Shown here: in pieces, positions 8,511 through 17,162 of the stretch
Numbering within the stretch: the stretch's first letter is position 1
Layout: the number at the start of each line of letters is the position of its first letter
DNA from: UBA6244 sp963676875
GTDB lineage: Bacteria > Bacteroidota > Bacteroidia > Bacteroidales > F082
Direction: 5' to 3'
Length of the DNA: 64,000 nucleotides
NCBI GenBank assembly: GCA_963676875.1
Contig: OY781436.1
Span: forward strand, 2,170,001 to 2,234,000
The notes under the pieces: generated by a model
Seen by the model: the letters and a program-made list of their open reading frames with translations, nothing else
What the model was told of the DNA's origin: nothing
The model's database searches: none
Made by a program: the position numbers and the translations under genes

Positions 8511-9104
8511 ATAATTGGAATTATTTTAACGTGTTATTTTCAAGATAATCTAAAAAAATTCCCCTGCTCCCACCCGTTTGTAACAGGTAGGTTACCTTCC
8601 TTTTTCAGCATCATTTGAGATATGAATTGCCATGACAACGAGAGTTGATACTTTTGGTCTTTTACAATCACTAATAAATGAGTTGTGCATACAAGATGGC
8701 CGGTCCTTAAGGACTCTACTATATCACCTTTTCAACGGTAGACTGGATAGTTGGCATTACATATCACTAAGATTGTCTCCAAGAATTTCTGACATTTTTG
8801 AACAATTGTAGAAAAACCTGCGATTTTTTTTTTGAAAAGGTTCGTGATTTTCAAATTTCTAAAGCTTTTTACAAGAAAAGTTGGATTTGCTTGGAGCTTT
8901 TTGAGGCTCTCCAGTTGTGAGGGAGCAAATTGGCCGGGTCCTTGCTGTAATCATTATTTTAATAGGGTACACCGGACTAATACTGTTTATATTCGGTATT
9001 TTTCGATTCGTATGAAGTGGAAATGTCCCATCAAGTGGCAGATATCGGGAACGCTTTTCAAAAAAATATTCAACCTATTGATAGGCAACAAATAAAAAAT
9101 GTAT
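8511..9104. other. Intergenic gap with no recognisable feature
   Basis: I see no convincing gene, RNA or repeat in this stretch. A short open frame at 8832-9095 has no family features and an unlikely cysteine-rich, basic composition. The right end runs into the promoter of the next gene. Confidence 0.5.
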
Positions 9105-9112
9105 TATCTTTG
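9105..9112 (+). promoter_or_regulatory. -7 promoter box TATCTTTG upstream of the T9SS lipoprotein gene
   Basis: TATCTTTG matches the Bacteroidota -7 consensus. It lies 61 bases before the ATG at 9174 and 10 bases before the palindromic site at 9123-9138, so a bound regulator would sit at or just downstream of the transcription start. Confidence 0.6.
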
Positions 9113-9122
9113 TACTTTGTTT

Positions 9123-9138
9123 ATATGTATGAACATAT
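9123..9138. promoter_or_regulatory. Putative GntR operator, site 1
   Basis: ATATGT and ACATAT form a perfect six-base inverted repeat around ATGA. The 15-base core ATATGTATGAACATA occurs again, identically, at 25822-25836 in front of susC. The nearby GntR/UTRA gene at 11478 is the obvious candidate for the binding protein. Position just downstream of the -7 box suggests repression. The link between protein and site is inference. Confidence 0.6.
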
Positions 9139-9173
9139 GCACAAAGTAATTTTTAACCATAATCAATTATATC

Positions 9174-10025
9174 ATGAAAAAAAATTTTACTCTGGTTAAT
9201 GGCCTCTTTGGCAAGGCGTTTCTCACCAAAGGACTGGTCGTTGTATTCTTGTTTTCTTCGTTGTTTTTTGTGGGCTGCTATGAATGGTCAAGCATTTTTC
9301 AACCTTCATCAACCACCATCAACAGTTATTTTACAGTAACCCTTACCGCTCAGGATGACGGCAATCCTGATAACGACTGGACCAATCCGGATCTTGTCAA
9401 TTATGGCTTGTTTGGGGTGATGATTCCCGACGGTTGGGATGTTCAGGACAGTATTCCTTTTACCATTACTTGTTCCGACCCTTCCTACGACAATTCGGGT
9501 ATATTGGTTTATAGTGCTGCACATTCCCAAACATTGGAAGATTCCATACCTTCTCCCAACGGGTATTATTGGTGGGGTGCCGTTACTGCTGACGAAGCCA
9601 GCATGGTTTATTTCGAATCCTTGTCGTTTTCACCAAAAATTTTTACGGGTGATCAGGAAGGGGAGTATTTCCTTCGTTATGCCATTGGTGATATGGACTA
9701 CTGGGACCGCAACCCGGCAGATGATGTAAGCGACCCCATGCCCATTGTGGTGGTTGATAACACCGGAATTGAAGAAATGCTATCCGGAGCAAACATATCC
9801 ATGTACCCCAACCCCGTTTCCGATGAGTTGAATATTCAATTCGATTCGTATCAGTACGAAGTAATACATATGGAAATTATTGACCTTACAGGGAGGATAG
9901 TAAAGCGTGGAGAACTTCTCCAACAACACAATGTTATCGAACTCAGCGACATCAACCAAGGTGTTTATTTTGTAAGATTAAGCAATGGTGAAGTATCGAA
10001 TAGTCATAAAATTTTGGTGAAATAA
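9174..10025 (+). CDS. Lipoprotein with C-terminal T9SS sorting domain
   Basis: The 283-residue protein has a long N-terminal hydrophobic segment ending in LFFVGC, a lipobox. Its last 70 or so residues form a type A T9SS sorting domain: YPNPVSDELNIQ, then IIDLTGRIVKRG, then GVYFVRLSNG and a terminal KILVK. The middle, about residues 40-195, is a beta-rich region of unknown function containing several tryptophan- and aspartate-rich loops; a carbohydrate-binding role would fit the location but is not shown. A lipobox combined with a T9SS domain is unusual. The gene is preceded by a promoter and an operator shared with susC. Confidence 0.75.
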   Translation: MKKNFTLVNGLFGKAFLTKGLVVVFLFSSLFFVGCYEWSSIFQPSSTTINSYFTVTLTAQDDGNPDNDWTNPDLVNYGLFGVMIPDGWDVQDSIPFTITCSDPSYDNSGILVYSAAHSQTLEDSIPSPNGYYWWGAVTADEASMVYFESLSFSPKIFTGDQEGEYFLRYAIGDMDYWDRNPADDVSDPMPIVVVDNTGIEEMLSGANISMYPNPVSDELNIQFDSYQYEVIHMEIIDLTGRIVKRGELLQQHNVIELSDINQGVYFVRLSNGEVSNSHKILVK

Positions 10026-10047
10026 GTTTTGTTAAAATTTTGAATCA

Positions 10048-10088
10048 GGAGTTGCTTTCACCAGTAATTGGCGGGCAACTCCTTTTTT
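10048..10088 (+). terminator. Intrinsic terminator after the T9SS lipoprotein gene
   Basis: GGAGTTGC at 10048-10055 pairs perfectly with GCAACTCC at 10075-10082 and is followed directly by six T residues. It separates the gene ending at 10025 from the one starting at 10115, so transcription from the operator-linked promoter may be only partly passed on. Confidence 0.8.
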
Positions 10089-10114
10089 ATTTATGTACCC
10101 AAAAAATACGATTC

Positions 10115-11443
10115 ATGCGCCCATCTGTCATACTATTTTTCATTGCATTTCTTCTTTCCCCGGCCTACTCGCAAGTACAACCTGACAGCACTTTCAACAC
10201 CCTGATCAGAACCGAAAATGGTGGTTGGGTGGCCGGAGATGCTACCTACTCCATAGCCTTGCCGGATGGGAGAACGTTATGGTTATTTGGCGATAGTTTT
10301 ATCGGAACGGTAAACCCTGACAGTTCGCTTGTTGCCGGTGCAAAAATGATTAGAAATGGTGCTGTATTGCAAGATGGCGAAGTTATGACCGCACAATATA
10401 ACGGAACTTTTGAAAATCCGGAAGATTTTGTGCCCACAGACGATCCTGAAACATGGTTTTGGCCCGAACACGGATTGGTTGAAAATAACACGCTCAAAAT
10501 CATCATGTCAGAGTTTGGTCCCAATGGCGATACCACCGGTTGGAATTTTGAATTTCGCAGCACCTATGTGGCCCTATTTACCTATCCTGAAATTGAATTA
10601 ATAGGGAGCATATCATTGCCCTATTATACCTCCAACGGTGTTATGTATGGCGACCGCCTGATAGTAGATGGCGACTATACATATATTTATGGTCGCAAAG
10701 AAGAGGTGGGAAACATTCCCTATGCACATGTGGCACGCACACTCAATGGGGATTTATTATCCGATTGGGAATTTTACAACGGATCAGGCTGGACTGATCA
10801 GGCCGAAGAATCCATTCGACTGACAAACCAACCCGTATCACAGCAGTTTGGCGTTTTTATGCATGAAGAAAAATGGGTAATGGTTACTCAAGAAATTTGG
10901 CTGGGATCGAAGATATACTCCATGGTGGCCGATCATCCTGAAGGTCCCTGGACTAACCTGAACACCTTGTACGAAACTCCCCGACCCTATCCTTCTCAAT
11001 TTACTTACAATGCCTACCCGCATCCTCAGTTTGATGACGATAACGAATTGCTTGTATCATATAATTCCAATGGCTCGTTTTGGGATATTTTCAATAATGT
11101 TGAATTGTATCGTCCTCAATTTATTCGAGTTCCGTATGTAATGATTGATACGTCATTTGCTCCCACGGCGATTCCTCAAATTACGTGGGAAAATGAAGAA
11201 GGTTTAATCGTAAAAACATACCCCAATCCGGCCGGTAGTTCTATTTCTCTCCATTTAACTTTGCGCGAATCTGCCGACTTTCCCATTCAGTTATTCGACA
11301 TATCGGGACATTTATTAAAAACGATCCCTGCAAAACACTATCCAGCCGGTAAGCATGCCCTTAAATGCGACCTCACAAATTTTCCTTCAGGTGTGATTGT
11401 TTATCGCATACAGGATAAAGTAGGTTGGTTTATACATAATTAG
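10115..11443 (+). CDS. Secreted DUF4185-like beta-propeller protein with T9SS sorting domain
   Basis: The 442-residue protein has a signal peptide ending near SPAYSQ, a five-bladed-propeller-like body and a C-terminal T9SS domain (YPNPAGSSISL, then LFDISGHLLKTI, ending with IQDKVGWFIHN). The body contains LPDGRTLWLFGDSFIGTVNP, and later WFWPEHGLVE, shared with the lipoprotein encoded at 13025. These features resemble DUF4185/DUF5005-type families; some DUF4185 members are endo-D-arabinanases (GH183), so a glycan-cleaving role is possible but unproven. I chose the ATG at 10115 because the frame upstream runs through a terminator and begins at a TTG. It lies just upstream of the GntR gene. Confidence 0.75.
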   Translation: MRPSVILFFIAFLLSPAYSQVQPDSTFNTLIRTENGGWVAGDATYSIALPDGRTLWLFGDSFIGTVNPDSSLVAGAKMIRNGAVLQDGEVMTAQYNGTFENPEDFVPTDDPETWFWPEHGLVENNTLKIIMSEFGPNGDTTGWNFEFRSTYVALFTYPEIELIGSISLPYYTSNGVMYGDRLIVDGDYTYIYGRKEEVGNIPYAHVARTLNGDLLSDWEFYNGSGWTDQAEESIRLTNQPVSQQFGVFMHEEKWVMVTQEIWLGSKIYSMVADHPEGPWTNLNTLYETPRPYPSQFTYNAYPHPQFDDDNELLVSYNSNGSFWDIFNNVELYRPQFIRVPYVMIDTSFAPTAIPQITWENEEGLIVKTYPNPAGSSISLHLTLRESADFPIQLFDISGHLLKTIPAKHYPAGKHALKCDLTNFPSGVIVYRIQDKVGWFIHN

Positions 11444-11453
11444 TTTATTTTTG
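11425..11453 (+). promoter_or_regulatory. Promoter of the GntR gene, TTG-N18-TATTTTTG
   Basis: TTG at 11425-11427 and TATTTTTG at 11446-11453 are separated by 18 bases, close to the -33/-7 spacing of Bacteroidota promoters. The ATG at 11478 lies 24 bases downstream. The TTG within the -7 box at 11451 opens a longer frame but is unlikely to be a start codon. Confidence 0.55.
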
Positions 11454-11477
11454 TCACGTGAAATTTACACCCAATTC

Positions 11478-12212
11478 ATGAGATTTTCCATTGACCATAA
11501 AAGTCTGGTTCCGCTGCATGCCCAGGTGGAGAAAATGCTTCGGGAAATGATAGAAGCGCCTGAATATCAAAATAATGCGCTGTTACCTAACGAAATACTT
11601 CTGGCTAAACAATTGGGTATTTCACGCAACACGGTACGGCAGGCATTAAATAAATTGGTTTATGAAGGTCTGCTCATTCGAAAAAAAGGAGTGGGAACCC
11701 GGGTAGCCGATCGTAGCGTAAACACACGCGCACAAAATTGGTTAAGTTTTTCGCAGGAGATGAAAGCCAGTGGTGTTGAAATAAAAAATTTTGATCTTCA
11801 GGTATCCTGGGTTGAGGCCGATGAGCATGTTGCTTCGTTTTTTAATGTTCCTGTAGGGAAAAAAATTCTTAAACTGGAACGCCTACGCGGACGTGTTGAA
11901 TATCCGTTTGTTTATTTTGTATCCTATTTTCATCCACGCATTGGCATGACAGGAAACGAAGATTTCTCCAAACCCTTGTATGAAATACTTGAAAAAGAAC
12001 ATGCCGTAATTGTCAAATTATCCCAGGAAGAAATCAGCGCAAGTCTGGCAGGTGAAAAAATCGGTAGAATCCTCGGAATATCCGCAGCCAGTCCGGTACT
12101 AAGACGCAAACGATTTGTGTACGATCCGGGAGGAAGACCTGTTGAGTATAATCTGGGATATTACCGTGCCGATAGTTTTTCATACACCATCGAAAGTGAA
12201 AGAGAGTTGTAG
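11478..12212 (+). CDS. GntR family transcriptional regulator, HutC subfamily (UTRA)
   Basis: This 244-residue DNA-binding protein has an N-terminal winged helix (LPNEILLAKQLGISRNTVRQA) and a UTRA ligand-binding domain from about residue 90 (ARAQNWLSFSQEMKASG to the end). HutC-type regulators bind a sugar or sugar phosphate and usually repress catabolic operons. Its position facing the mannose locus, with matching palindromes in front of susC and in front of the gene at 9174, suggests that it controls both arms and is relieved by a mannose-derived phosphate. Effector and binding are inferred. The gene converges with the esterase gene, with only three bases between stop codons. Confidence 0.9.
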   Translation: MRFSIDHKSLVPLHAQVEKMLREMIEAPEYQNNALLPNEILLAKQLGISRNTVRQALNKLVYEGLLIRKKGVGTRVADRSVNTRAQNWLSFSQEMKASGVEIKNFDLQVSWVEADEHVASFFNVPVGKKILKLERLRGRVEYPFVYFVSYFHPRIGMTGNEDFSKPLYEILEKEHAVIVKLSQEEISASLAGEKIGRILGISAASPVLRRKRFVYDPGGRPVEYNLGYYRADSFSYTIESEREL

Positions 12213-12215
12213 TTA

Positions 12216-13016
12216 TTATTTTGCCAACTCTTGAAAAAACTCAAAATGAGCCTTTACGGCTGAACTCCAGAACGCGCTGTTGTGACCGCCGGGACTTTCA
12301 ATAAATCGAATGTCAAGTTGATTGGTTTTGCATTTTTCTACAAAATTGACATTGATTTCATAAAATGGGTCTTCCGTTCCACAACTGATTATTAGCGGTT
12401 TATTGGCTTTTGCAAGCTGATCAAAGTTTCCTGAAACCGAATATTTATTCAAAATACTGTTGATATCTGTAGTATCTGAAATACCGAGAACCCGATCAAT
12501 TCCATACTGATTTTCCCAACCATGAAGATCAAGTAACCCGCTTAAACTTCCGGCACCTTTGAAATAATCAGGGTTTTTTAAAAACAAATACAGTGCACCA
12601 TGACCTCCCATGCTTAGGCCAGAAATAAAAATATTTTTCTCTTGCACAGAATAGTGGTCATTGATGAAGGGAATCAAATCTTTTTCAAAAAATTGTTCGT
12701 ATAGGTTTTCTCCGGCCACCGGACTGTCGAGATACCACGAATCGTGCAATCCATCAGGACAAACGACAATAAAACCAAATCGGTTGGCATAATCCTGACA
12801 ATCGATCATATCGTCCCAGTGATGGTAATATCCACTCCACCCGTGAAGCAAATAAAGCAGAGGAAAGGATGCCTCGGGGTTCTGGTTTTCAGGAGAAAAA
12901 ACCCAAATGGTATCGGGTTGGTTCAGGAAATCAGAATGCAAAATATATTGGTCCTGAGCAGGGCATTGAATGGCAATGAAAATGCCAAAAACCAGTGAGA
13001 GGATCCATTTCATCAC
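12216..13016 (-). CDS. Secreted esterase, esterase D / feruloyl-esterase-like alpha/beta hydrolase
   Basis: The 266-residue protein has a signal peptide ending near IQCPAQ and an alpha/beta-hydrolase fold of the putative esterase family (PF00756 type). The oxyanion segment LLYLLHGWSG, the nucleophile elbow GLSMGG, an acidic residue in CGTEDPFYE and the histidine in GGHNSAFW give a complete catalytic triad. It is the last gene of the mannose operon, eight bases after the gene before it. A second esterase domain in the locus (GH92 fusion) supports a role in removing acyl groups from the glycan. Confidence 0.88.
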   Translation of the reverse strand: MMKWILSLVFGIFIAIQCPAQDQYILHSDFLNQPDTIWVFSPENQNPEASFPLLYLLHGWSGYYHHWDDMIDCQDYANRFGFIVVCPDGLHDSWYLDSPVAGENLYEQFFEKDLIPFINDHYSVQEKNIFISGLSMGGHGALYLFLKNPDYFKGAGSLSGLLDLHGWENQYGIDRVLGISDTTDINSILNKYSVSGNFDQLAKANKPLIISCGTEDPFYEINVNFVEKCKTNQLDIRFIESPGGHNSAFWSSAVKAHFEFFQELAK

Positions 13017-13024
13017 GTTGACAG

Positions 13025-14158
13025 TTAGTTGTTTTCCAGGATATTGTCTATGGGTACCCGAATAAAAACAGGTCGGTATTTACTGGCATCCTCAAAAAGA
13101 TCGTCTAAACTAAAACTATTGATGCAATAGGAAACCAACAATTCATCGTTTTGGGTAAACTGAGGATGTGCTACCGGATTGTAGGCAAACAAGTCCTTGG
13201 CCGGTTGGAGGGGTTTCAGTTTCCAAAGCTCCTTTTTATTGGTCCATCCGGTGTATGGTAAATCTGAAATAGCTGAATACAAACCACTTTCAAGAAAATC
13301 GCCCGATTGCGTCAGGAGTACATATTTATCTTTGAGTTTGATGACACTAAATTGTTCAGAGCCTTTGAAATCAGTCATGGGTTTGGCCAAACGTGAATCA
13401 TTTACCCATGTAGTTCCGGTATAAAATTCCCAAGGAGCGAGTACATTTCCTTTGGGAGCGCGGGCCACGTAGGGATATTTGTCACCGGCTCCATAGATAT
13501 ACGTGTAATCGGGTGCATCGTCACAAATGGCATGACCCCAGTGCACCTCAGCTTCGTTGGGATAATCCAGGTGATCGATTTTCTCCAGTTTGATATCTGG
13601 TAACGAAAAAGTAGCCAGATTGGCTCCTGTCCACCGAAATCCCCAGTTACCCGTATCAGCCTGATAAAATGCAGTCATAAAAACCTTGAGTTTACCACCT
13701 TCCACCAAACCATCTCCGGGCCAATACCACAGCGAATCCTCTGAAAACTCGGTACCTTTAACGGCATCAGGAGGAATCACCAACGACGATTCCCAGCCAT
13801 CGATTACTTGATAGAGGCTGCGTAACGAATCGCCATCCTGAACGGCAAAAGCATTGCGGATAAATACAGGGGATCGTTTTTCGCGACTTCCATCAGGGTT
13901 TACGGTACCCAAGAAAGAGTCGCCAAAAATCCAAACCGTCCTTCCATCGGGAAGCAGAACAGAATAATAACCATCCGATCCGGTTACGCCACAACAATCG
14001 CGGGCAACGAATTGGGTAAAGACCGTATCTACATACACCACCTTTTGCTTCACTTTTTCAGCCTCCGTTGGCTGATTGCAACAAGATGACAGCCCCCACA
14101 CGGTGAGTGCTATAAAGACAATTATTGGATACTGTTTCGATCGAAAATATTTCATCAT
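13025..14158 (-). CDS. DUF4185-like beta-propeller lipoprotein
   Basis: The 377-residue protein has a lipoprotein signal ending in GLSSC and a propeller-like body with LLPDGRTVWIFGDSFLGTVN and WYWPGDGLVEGGKLK. It is a paralogue of the protein encoded at 10115, sharing block order along the whole body, but lacks the T9SS domain and is instead lipid-anchored. Related DUF4185 proteins include glycoside hydrolases, so a role in degrading the target glycan is plausible. It abuts the GH92 gene with no gap, which fits tight cotranscription. Confidence 0.75.
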   Translation of the reverse strand: MMKYFRSKQYPIIVFIALTVWGLSSCCNQPTEAEKVKQKVVYVDTVFTQFVARDCCGVTGSDGYYSVLLPDGRTVWIFGDSFLGTVNPDGSREKRSPVFIRNAFAVQDGDSLRSLYQVIDGWESSLVIPPDAVKGTEFSEDSLWYWPGDGLVEGGKLKVFMTAFYQADTGNWGFRWTGANLATFSLPDIKLEKIDHLDYPNEAEVHWGHAICDDAPDYTYIYGAGDKYPYVARAPKGNVLAPWEFYTGTTWVNDSRLAKPMTDFKGSEQFSVIKLKDKYVLLTQSGDFLESGLYSAISDLPYTGWTNKKELWKLKPLQPAKDLFAYNPVAHPQFTQNDELLVSYCINSFSLDDLFEDASKYRPVFIRVPIDNILENN

Positions 14159-17158
14159 TTATTCGTTTACGTAGTTAATTATGGCTTCCTTCCAGATTAA
14201 ATAACCCTTGCCATTAATGTGTAACCCATCTAGGCTGTACTCGAGGTTGAGTTTGTTGTCAGGTGTGGCAAACAGACTAAACAGATCAATGTAGGTCAGG
14301 TTTTTTTCCTGAGCCAAGGTTTTCAGGCGGGCATTGATTTCCATCAAATCCGAATTTTTTCGGGTAGTATGAATGGCGTCTTCGGTAGGTAATGTGCTTT
14401 GAATATACAATTGGGTGCCGGGCGATTGCGATTGGATGCTATCGATAATTTTACGGTAATTATCCATGATGTAATCAACACTTTTACCGCTGGCCAAATC
14501 GTTGGTACCAATCATGATAAATATTTTGGCGGGATGCGATTCGGTGACTTCCGTCAACCGTTCCAGAATACCATCCGTATCATCGCCACCGATACCACGG
14601 TTTTTGATATTGGGATTTTGAAACAGCTCTGCCCATTCGCATCCATCAGTTATACTGTTTCCCAGAAAAATGATTTCGTTCTCTGTATTGGGAAGGGTTT
14701 CAAAATTCTCCTTTTTGTGGTAGTAATACGCTTTCATGGCCTTATTCCAGGCAGCCATGTCTTCGGCAAATTTATCATAGGCCATGATGGTATCTATTTC
14801 TGCCTGTGTGAGCAGGCTACTCATGGATGGTGGTGCATCCTCGGGTTGACTTCCCCATTTTTTATTGGGTTTATCGCCCATTTTTAACTCAAGTTTTCCA
14901 CCGGCCACCAATTCCGAATGATAAAACCAGGGTTTGTTGAGTTTTTTTCCGTTGAGTTTGGCCGACTGAATATACTTATTATCACGACTCACATTTTTGG
15001 CCTCAATCACGAAAGTGCCCCCCGAATAATAGTTACTGTCGAGCTGAATGGTGACTTTTTCAAAGATGGGACTACCAATTTCGTAGATGGGATTGATGGA
15101 GGCTCCTCCGTCCATTTCAAATAATCCCATGGCGCTCATCACATACCATGCGCCCATCTGTCCCTGGTCTTCGTCGCCGGGCCATGCATCGATACTGTCG
15201 CCATAAAAACCATACATAATTTCACGTACCCATTTCTGTGTAAGCCAGGGAGCGCCGGCATAATTGAATAAATAGGCTGCTTCCATGTTGGGTTGATTTC
15301 CATGGTTGATGGGTAGAATTCCCACACCAATTAATCCGTTTTCATTGAGGTGTTCAGAATTAAACCGGTGGGGAAGCGACTTTTCGAATCCTTCTTCCAA
15401 ACGGGAAATGTAGGTGTCTTTACCCAGAAGATTCAGCAATCCCTGCTGATCGTGGGGTACAAACCAGGTGTATTGCCAGGCGTTTCCCTCCACGAATCCG
15501 GCACCCAGAAATACCGAATGTCCATAAGGAGAAAAATCAGGCTCCCAGCTGCCATCGGCCCTTTTCATCCAAACGTATTTTTCCTTTTCATTGAACACGT
15601 TTTTGTAGTTAAACGCCCGTTTGGTAAAGGTTTTATAATCCGATTCGTTACCCAGTGCCTTGGCCATTTGACCTACGGTCCAATCATCGTAGGCATACTC
15701 CAGCGTATTACTTGTGGGACCGTCCTCGGTGGGAACATACCCATATTTTAGGTAGGAGTCTAAATTCCGGTTGCCCACCAGCCCTCCTCCGGGATGAGGT
15801 TTTCCCTGCTCCATTTGGTTGTGTCGCATGGCGGTATATGCCTTGTTAACATCAAAGTTGCGAATACCTTTTTGGTAAGCACTTACCATGAGTGGGATTT
15901 CGTGGGAAGCCACCATGATGCTGGAATATTCAATTCCGGTGGGTCCTTTGGGCAACCAACCGCCTTTGTCGTAAATTTCGAGCAACGACCGCACCCAGCT
16001 ATTGGCAATTTCGGGGTGTTGCAATGTCCATAATTGGTTGAGGTTCCAGAAGGTGTTCCAGAAGGCGTCACCACCATAAACCACATCGTTTTCATCTTCA
16101 AGCTGTTGCACCTTTTCGTACATGTCGACGTATTTTCCATTTACATCGCTCCAAATGGTACGACTGGCATAGGCGCGGTACATGTTGGTGTAAAACTTTT
16201 TATAGTCTGTTTTTTCGCCCCCCTCAATTTGAATGGTTCCCAACAGTTTATTCCAGATGTTTTGATTGTTGGCCACCACGGCATCAAAATCCCAATCAAA
16301 AGGATCCATTTCTGTTTCCAGATTTAGTCGCGCTTGATCAATACTCACCAGAGAAATTCCTGATTGCATGAGGATCTGTTCGCCCTCTTCGGTGTTGAAA
16401 GTAACAAACGCACCCACATCATCATCGCCAAATATGAGGTGGATTTCATTGGTATTTTCGATGATTTCTTCCCGCATCCATCCGTTAAAGGAAGTAAAGG
16501 GCTTGTTAAAACGAATGACGAAATTCAATTTAAACTCATTGTAATTGGCTCCACGAAGGCTTTGTTGAACAGAATACCCTTCAATCTCGGTATCGCTTAC
16601 TTTGGTGATTTTGGCCTCAAAAATTTCGTAGCTGTATTCCGTGGGGATTTTTAAATCGATAATCACCCTTGCCGAGTTGGATTTTGGGAAAGTATAGCGC
16701 TGAAATCCTGCCCGTGTGGTGGAGGTTAGTTCAGCATTGATGTGGTAATCTTCCAGAAACACCTGATAATAGCCTGCCTGAGCGATCTCGTTGTCGTGAC
16801 TGAAGCGTGAACGATAGCCCAAATCGGGGTTGTTTTCAGTGCCCGGAACAATTTTTAATGGTCCGGTTGTGGGCATGGTGAGTAATCCGCCCATGGTCCA
16901 TGAATGAAGGTGCGAGAACCCGGAAATATTATGAATTTTGTACTCATAGCCGGCTTTCCAACCCTTGCGTTGGTTGTCAGGGCTCAGTTTTACCATTCCA
17001 AATGGCATGGTTACTCCCGGAAACAACATCCAGCGGGCAAAGGTGGTTCCCATGAGCGGATCCACATAATCCACGGGTTGAACAATATGTTTGTTTTGCT
17101 GACCAAAAAAGTTGAAGGCGGTTATCAGCATCAGAAACAGAGCGAGGTGCTTTTTCAT
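14159..17158 (-). CDS. GH92 alpha-mannosidase fused to SGNH/GDSL esterase
   Basis: The 999-residue secreted enzyme has a signal peptide (MKKHLALFLM to about FFGQ). Residues about 25-765 form a GH92 exo-alpha-mannosidase: YGGDAFWNTFW near 361, HPGGGLVGNRNLDSYL near 455, EGNAWQYTWF with the likely acid E558, and GDEDQGQMGAW with D662/D664 as likely catalytic base. Residues about 825-999 are an SGNH hydrolase with GNSITDG (S835), GIGGDD, GTND and DGLH (D977, H980). GH92 removes alpha-linked mannose from N-glycans and yeast mannan; the esterase half may strip acyl groups. The start at 17158 is preferred to 17230 because it gives a proper signal peptide four bases after the ROK stop codon. Confidence 0.93.
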   Translation of the reverse strand: MKKHLALFLMLITAFNFFGQQNKHIVQPVDYVDPLMGTTFARWMLFPGVTMPFGMVKLSPDNQRKGWKAGYEYKIHNISGFSHLHSWTMGGLLTMPTTGPLKIVPGTENNPDLGYRSRFSHDNEIAQAGYYQVFLEDYHINAELTSTTRAGFQRYTFPKSNSARVIIDLKIPTEYSYEIFEAKITKVSDTEIEGYSVQQSLRGANYNEFKLNFVIRFNKPFTSFNGWMREEIIENTNEIHLIFGDDDVGAFVTFNTEEGEQILMQSGISLVSIDQARLNLETEMDPFDWDFDAVVANNQNIWNKLLGTIQIEGGEKTDYKKFYTNMYRAYASRTIWSDVNGKYVDMYEKVQQLEDENDVVYGGDAFWNTFWNLNQLWTLQHPEIANSWVRSLLEIYDKGGWLPKGPTGIEYSSIMVASHEIPLMVSAYQKGIRNFDVNKAYTAMRHNQMEQGKPHPGGGLVGNRNLDSYLKYGYVPTEDGPTSNTLEYAYDDWTVGQMAKALGNESDYKTFTKRAFNYKNVFNEKEKYVWMKRADGSWEPDFSPYGHSVFLGAGFVEGNAWQYTWFVPHDQQGLLNLLGKDTYISRLEEGFEKSLPHRFNSEHLNENGLIGVGILPINHGNQPNMEAAYLFNYAGAPWLTQKWVREIMYGFYGDSIDAWPGDEDQGQMGAWYVMSAMGLFEMDGGASINPIYEIGSPIFEKVTIQLDSNYYSGGTFVIEAKNVSRDNKYIQSAKLNGKKLNKPWFYHSELVAGGKLELKMGDKPNKKWGSQPEDAPPSMSSLLTQAEIDTIMAYDKFAEDMAAWNKAMKAYYYHKKENFETLPNTENEIIFLGNSITDGCEWAELFQNPNIKNRGIGGDDTDGILERLTEVTESHPAKIFIMIGTNDLASGKSVDYIMDNYRKIIDSIQSQSPGTQLYIQSTLPTEDAIHTTRKNSDLMEINARLKTLAQEKNLTYIDLFSLFATPDNKLNLEYSLDGLHINGKGYLIWKEAIINYVNE

Positions 17159-17162
17159 AAGT

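Noticed and set aside
8832..9095. Possible 87-residue gene
   Set aside because: No signal, family motif, promoter or plausible composition; it sits in an AT-rich gap before a real promoter.
10040..10114. Longer N-terminus for the T9SS propeller protein
   Set aside because: It starts with TTG and crosses a clear terminator hairpin; the ATG at 10115 gives a normal signal peptide.
16034..16327. Open frames opposite the GH92 gene
   Set aside because: Several medium-sized open frames lie antisense to the GH92 domain and are explained by its codon use.
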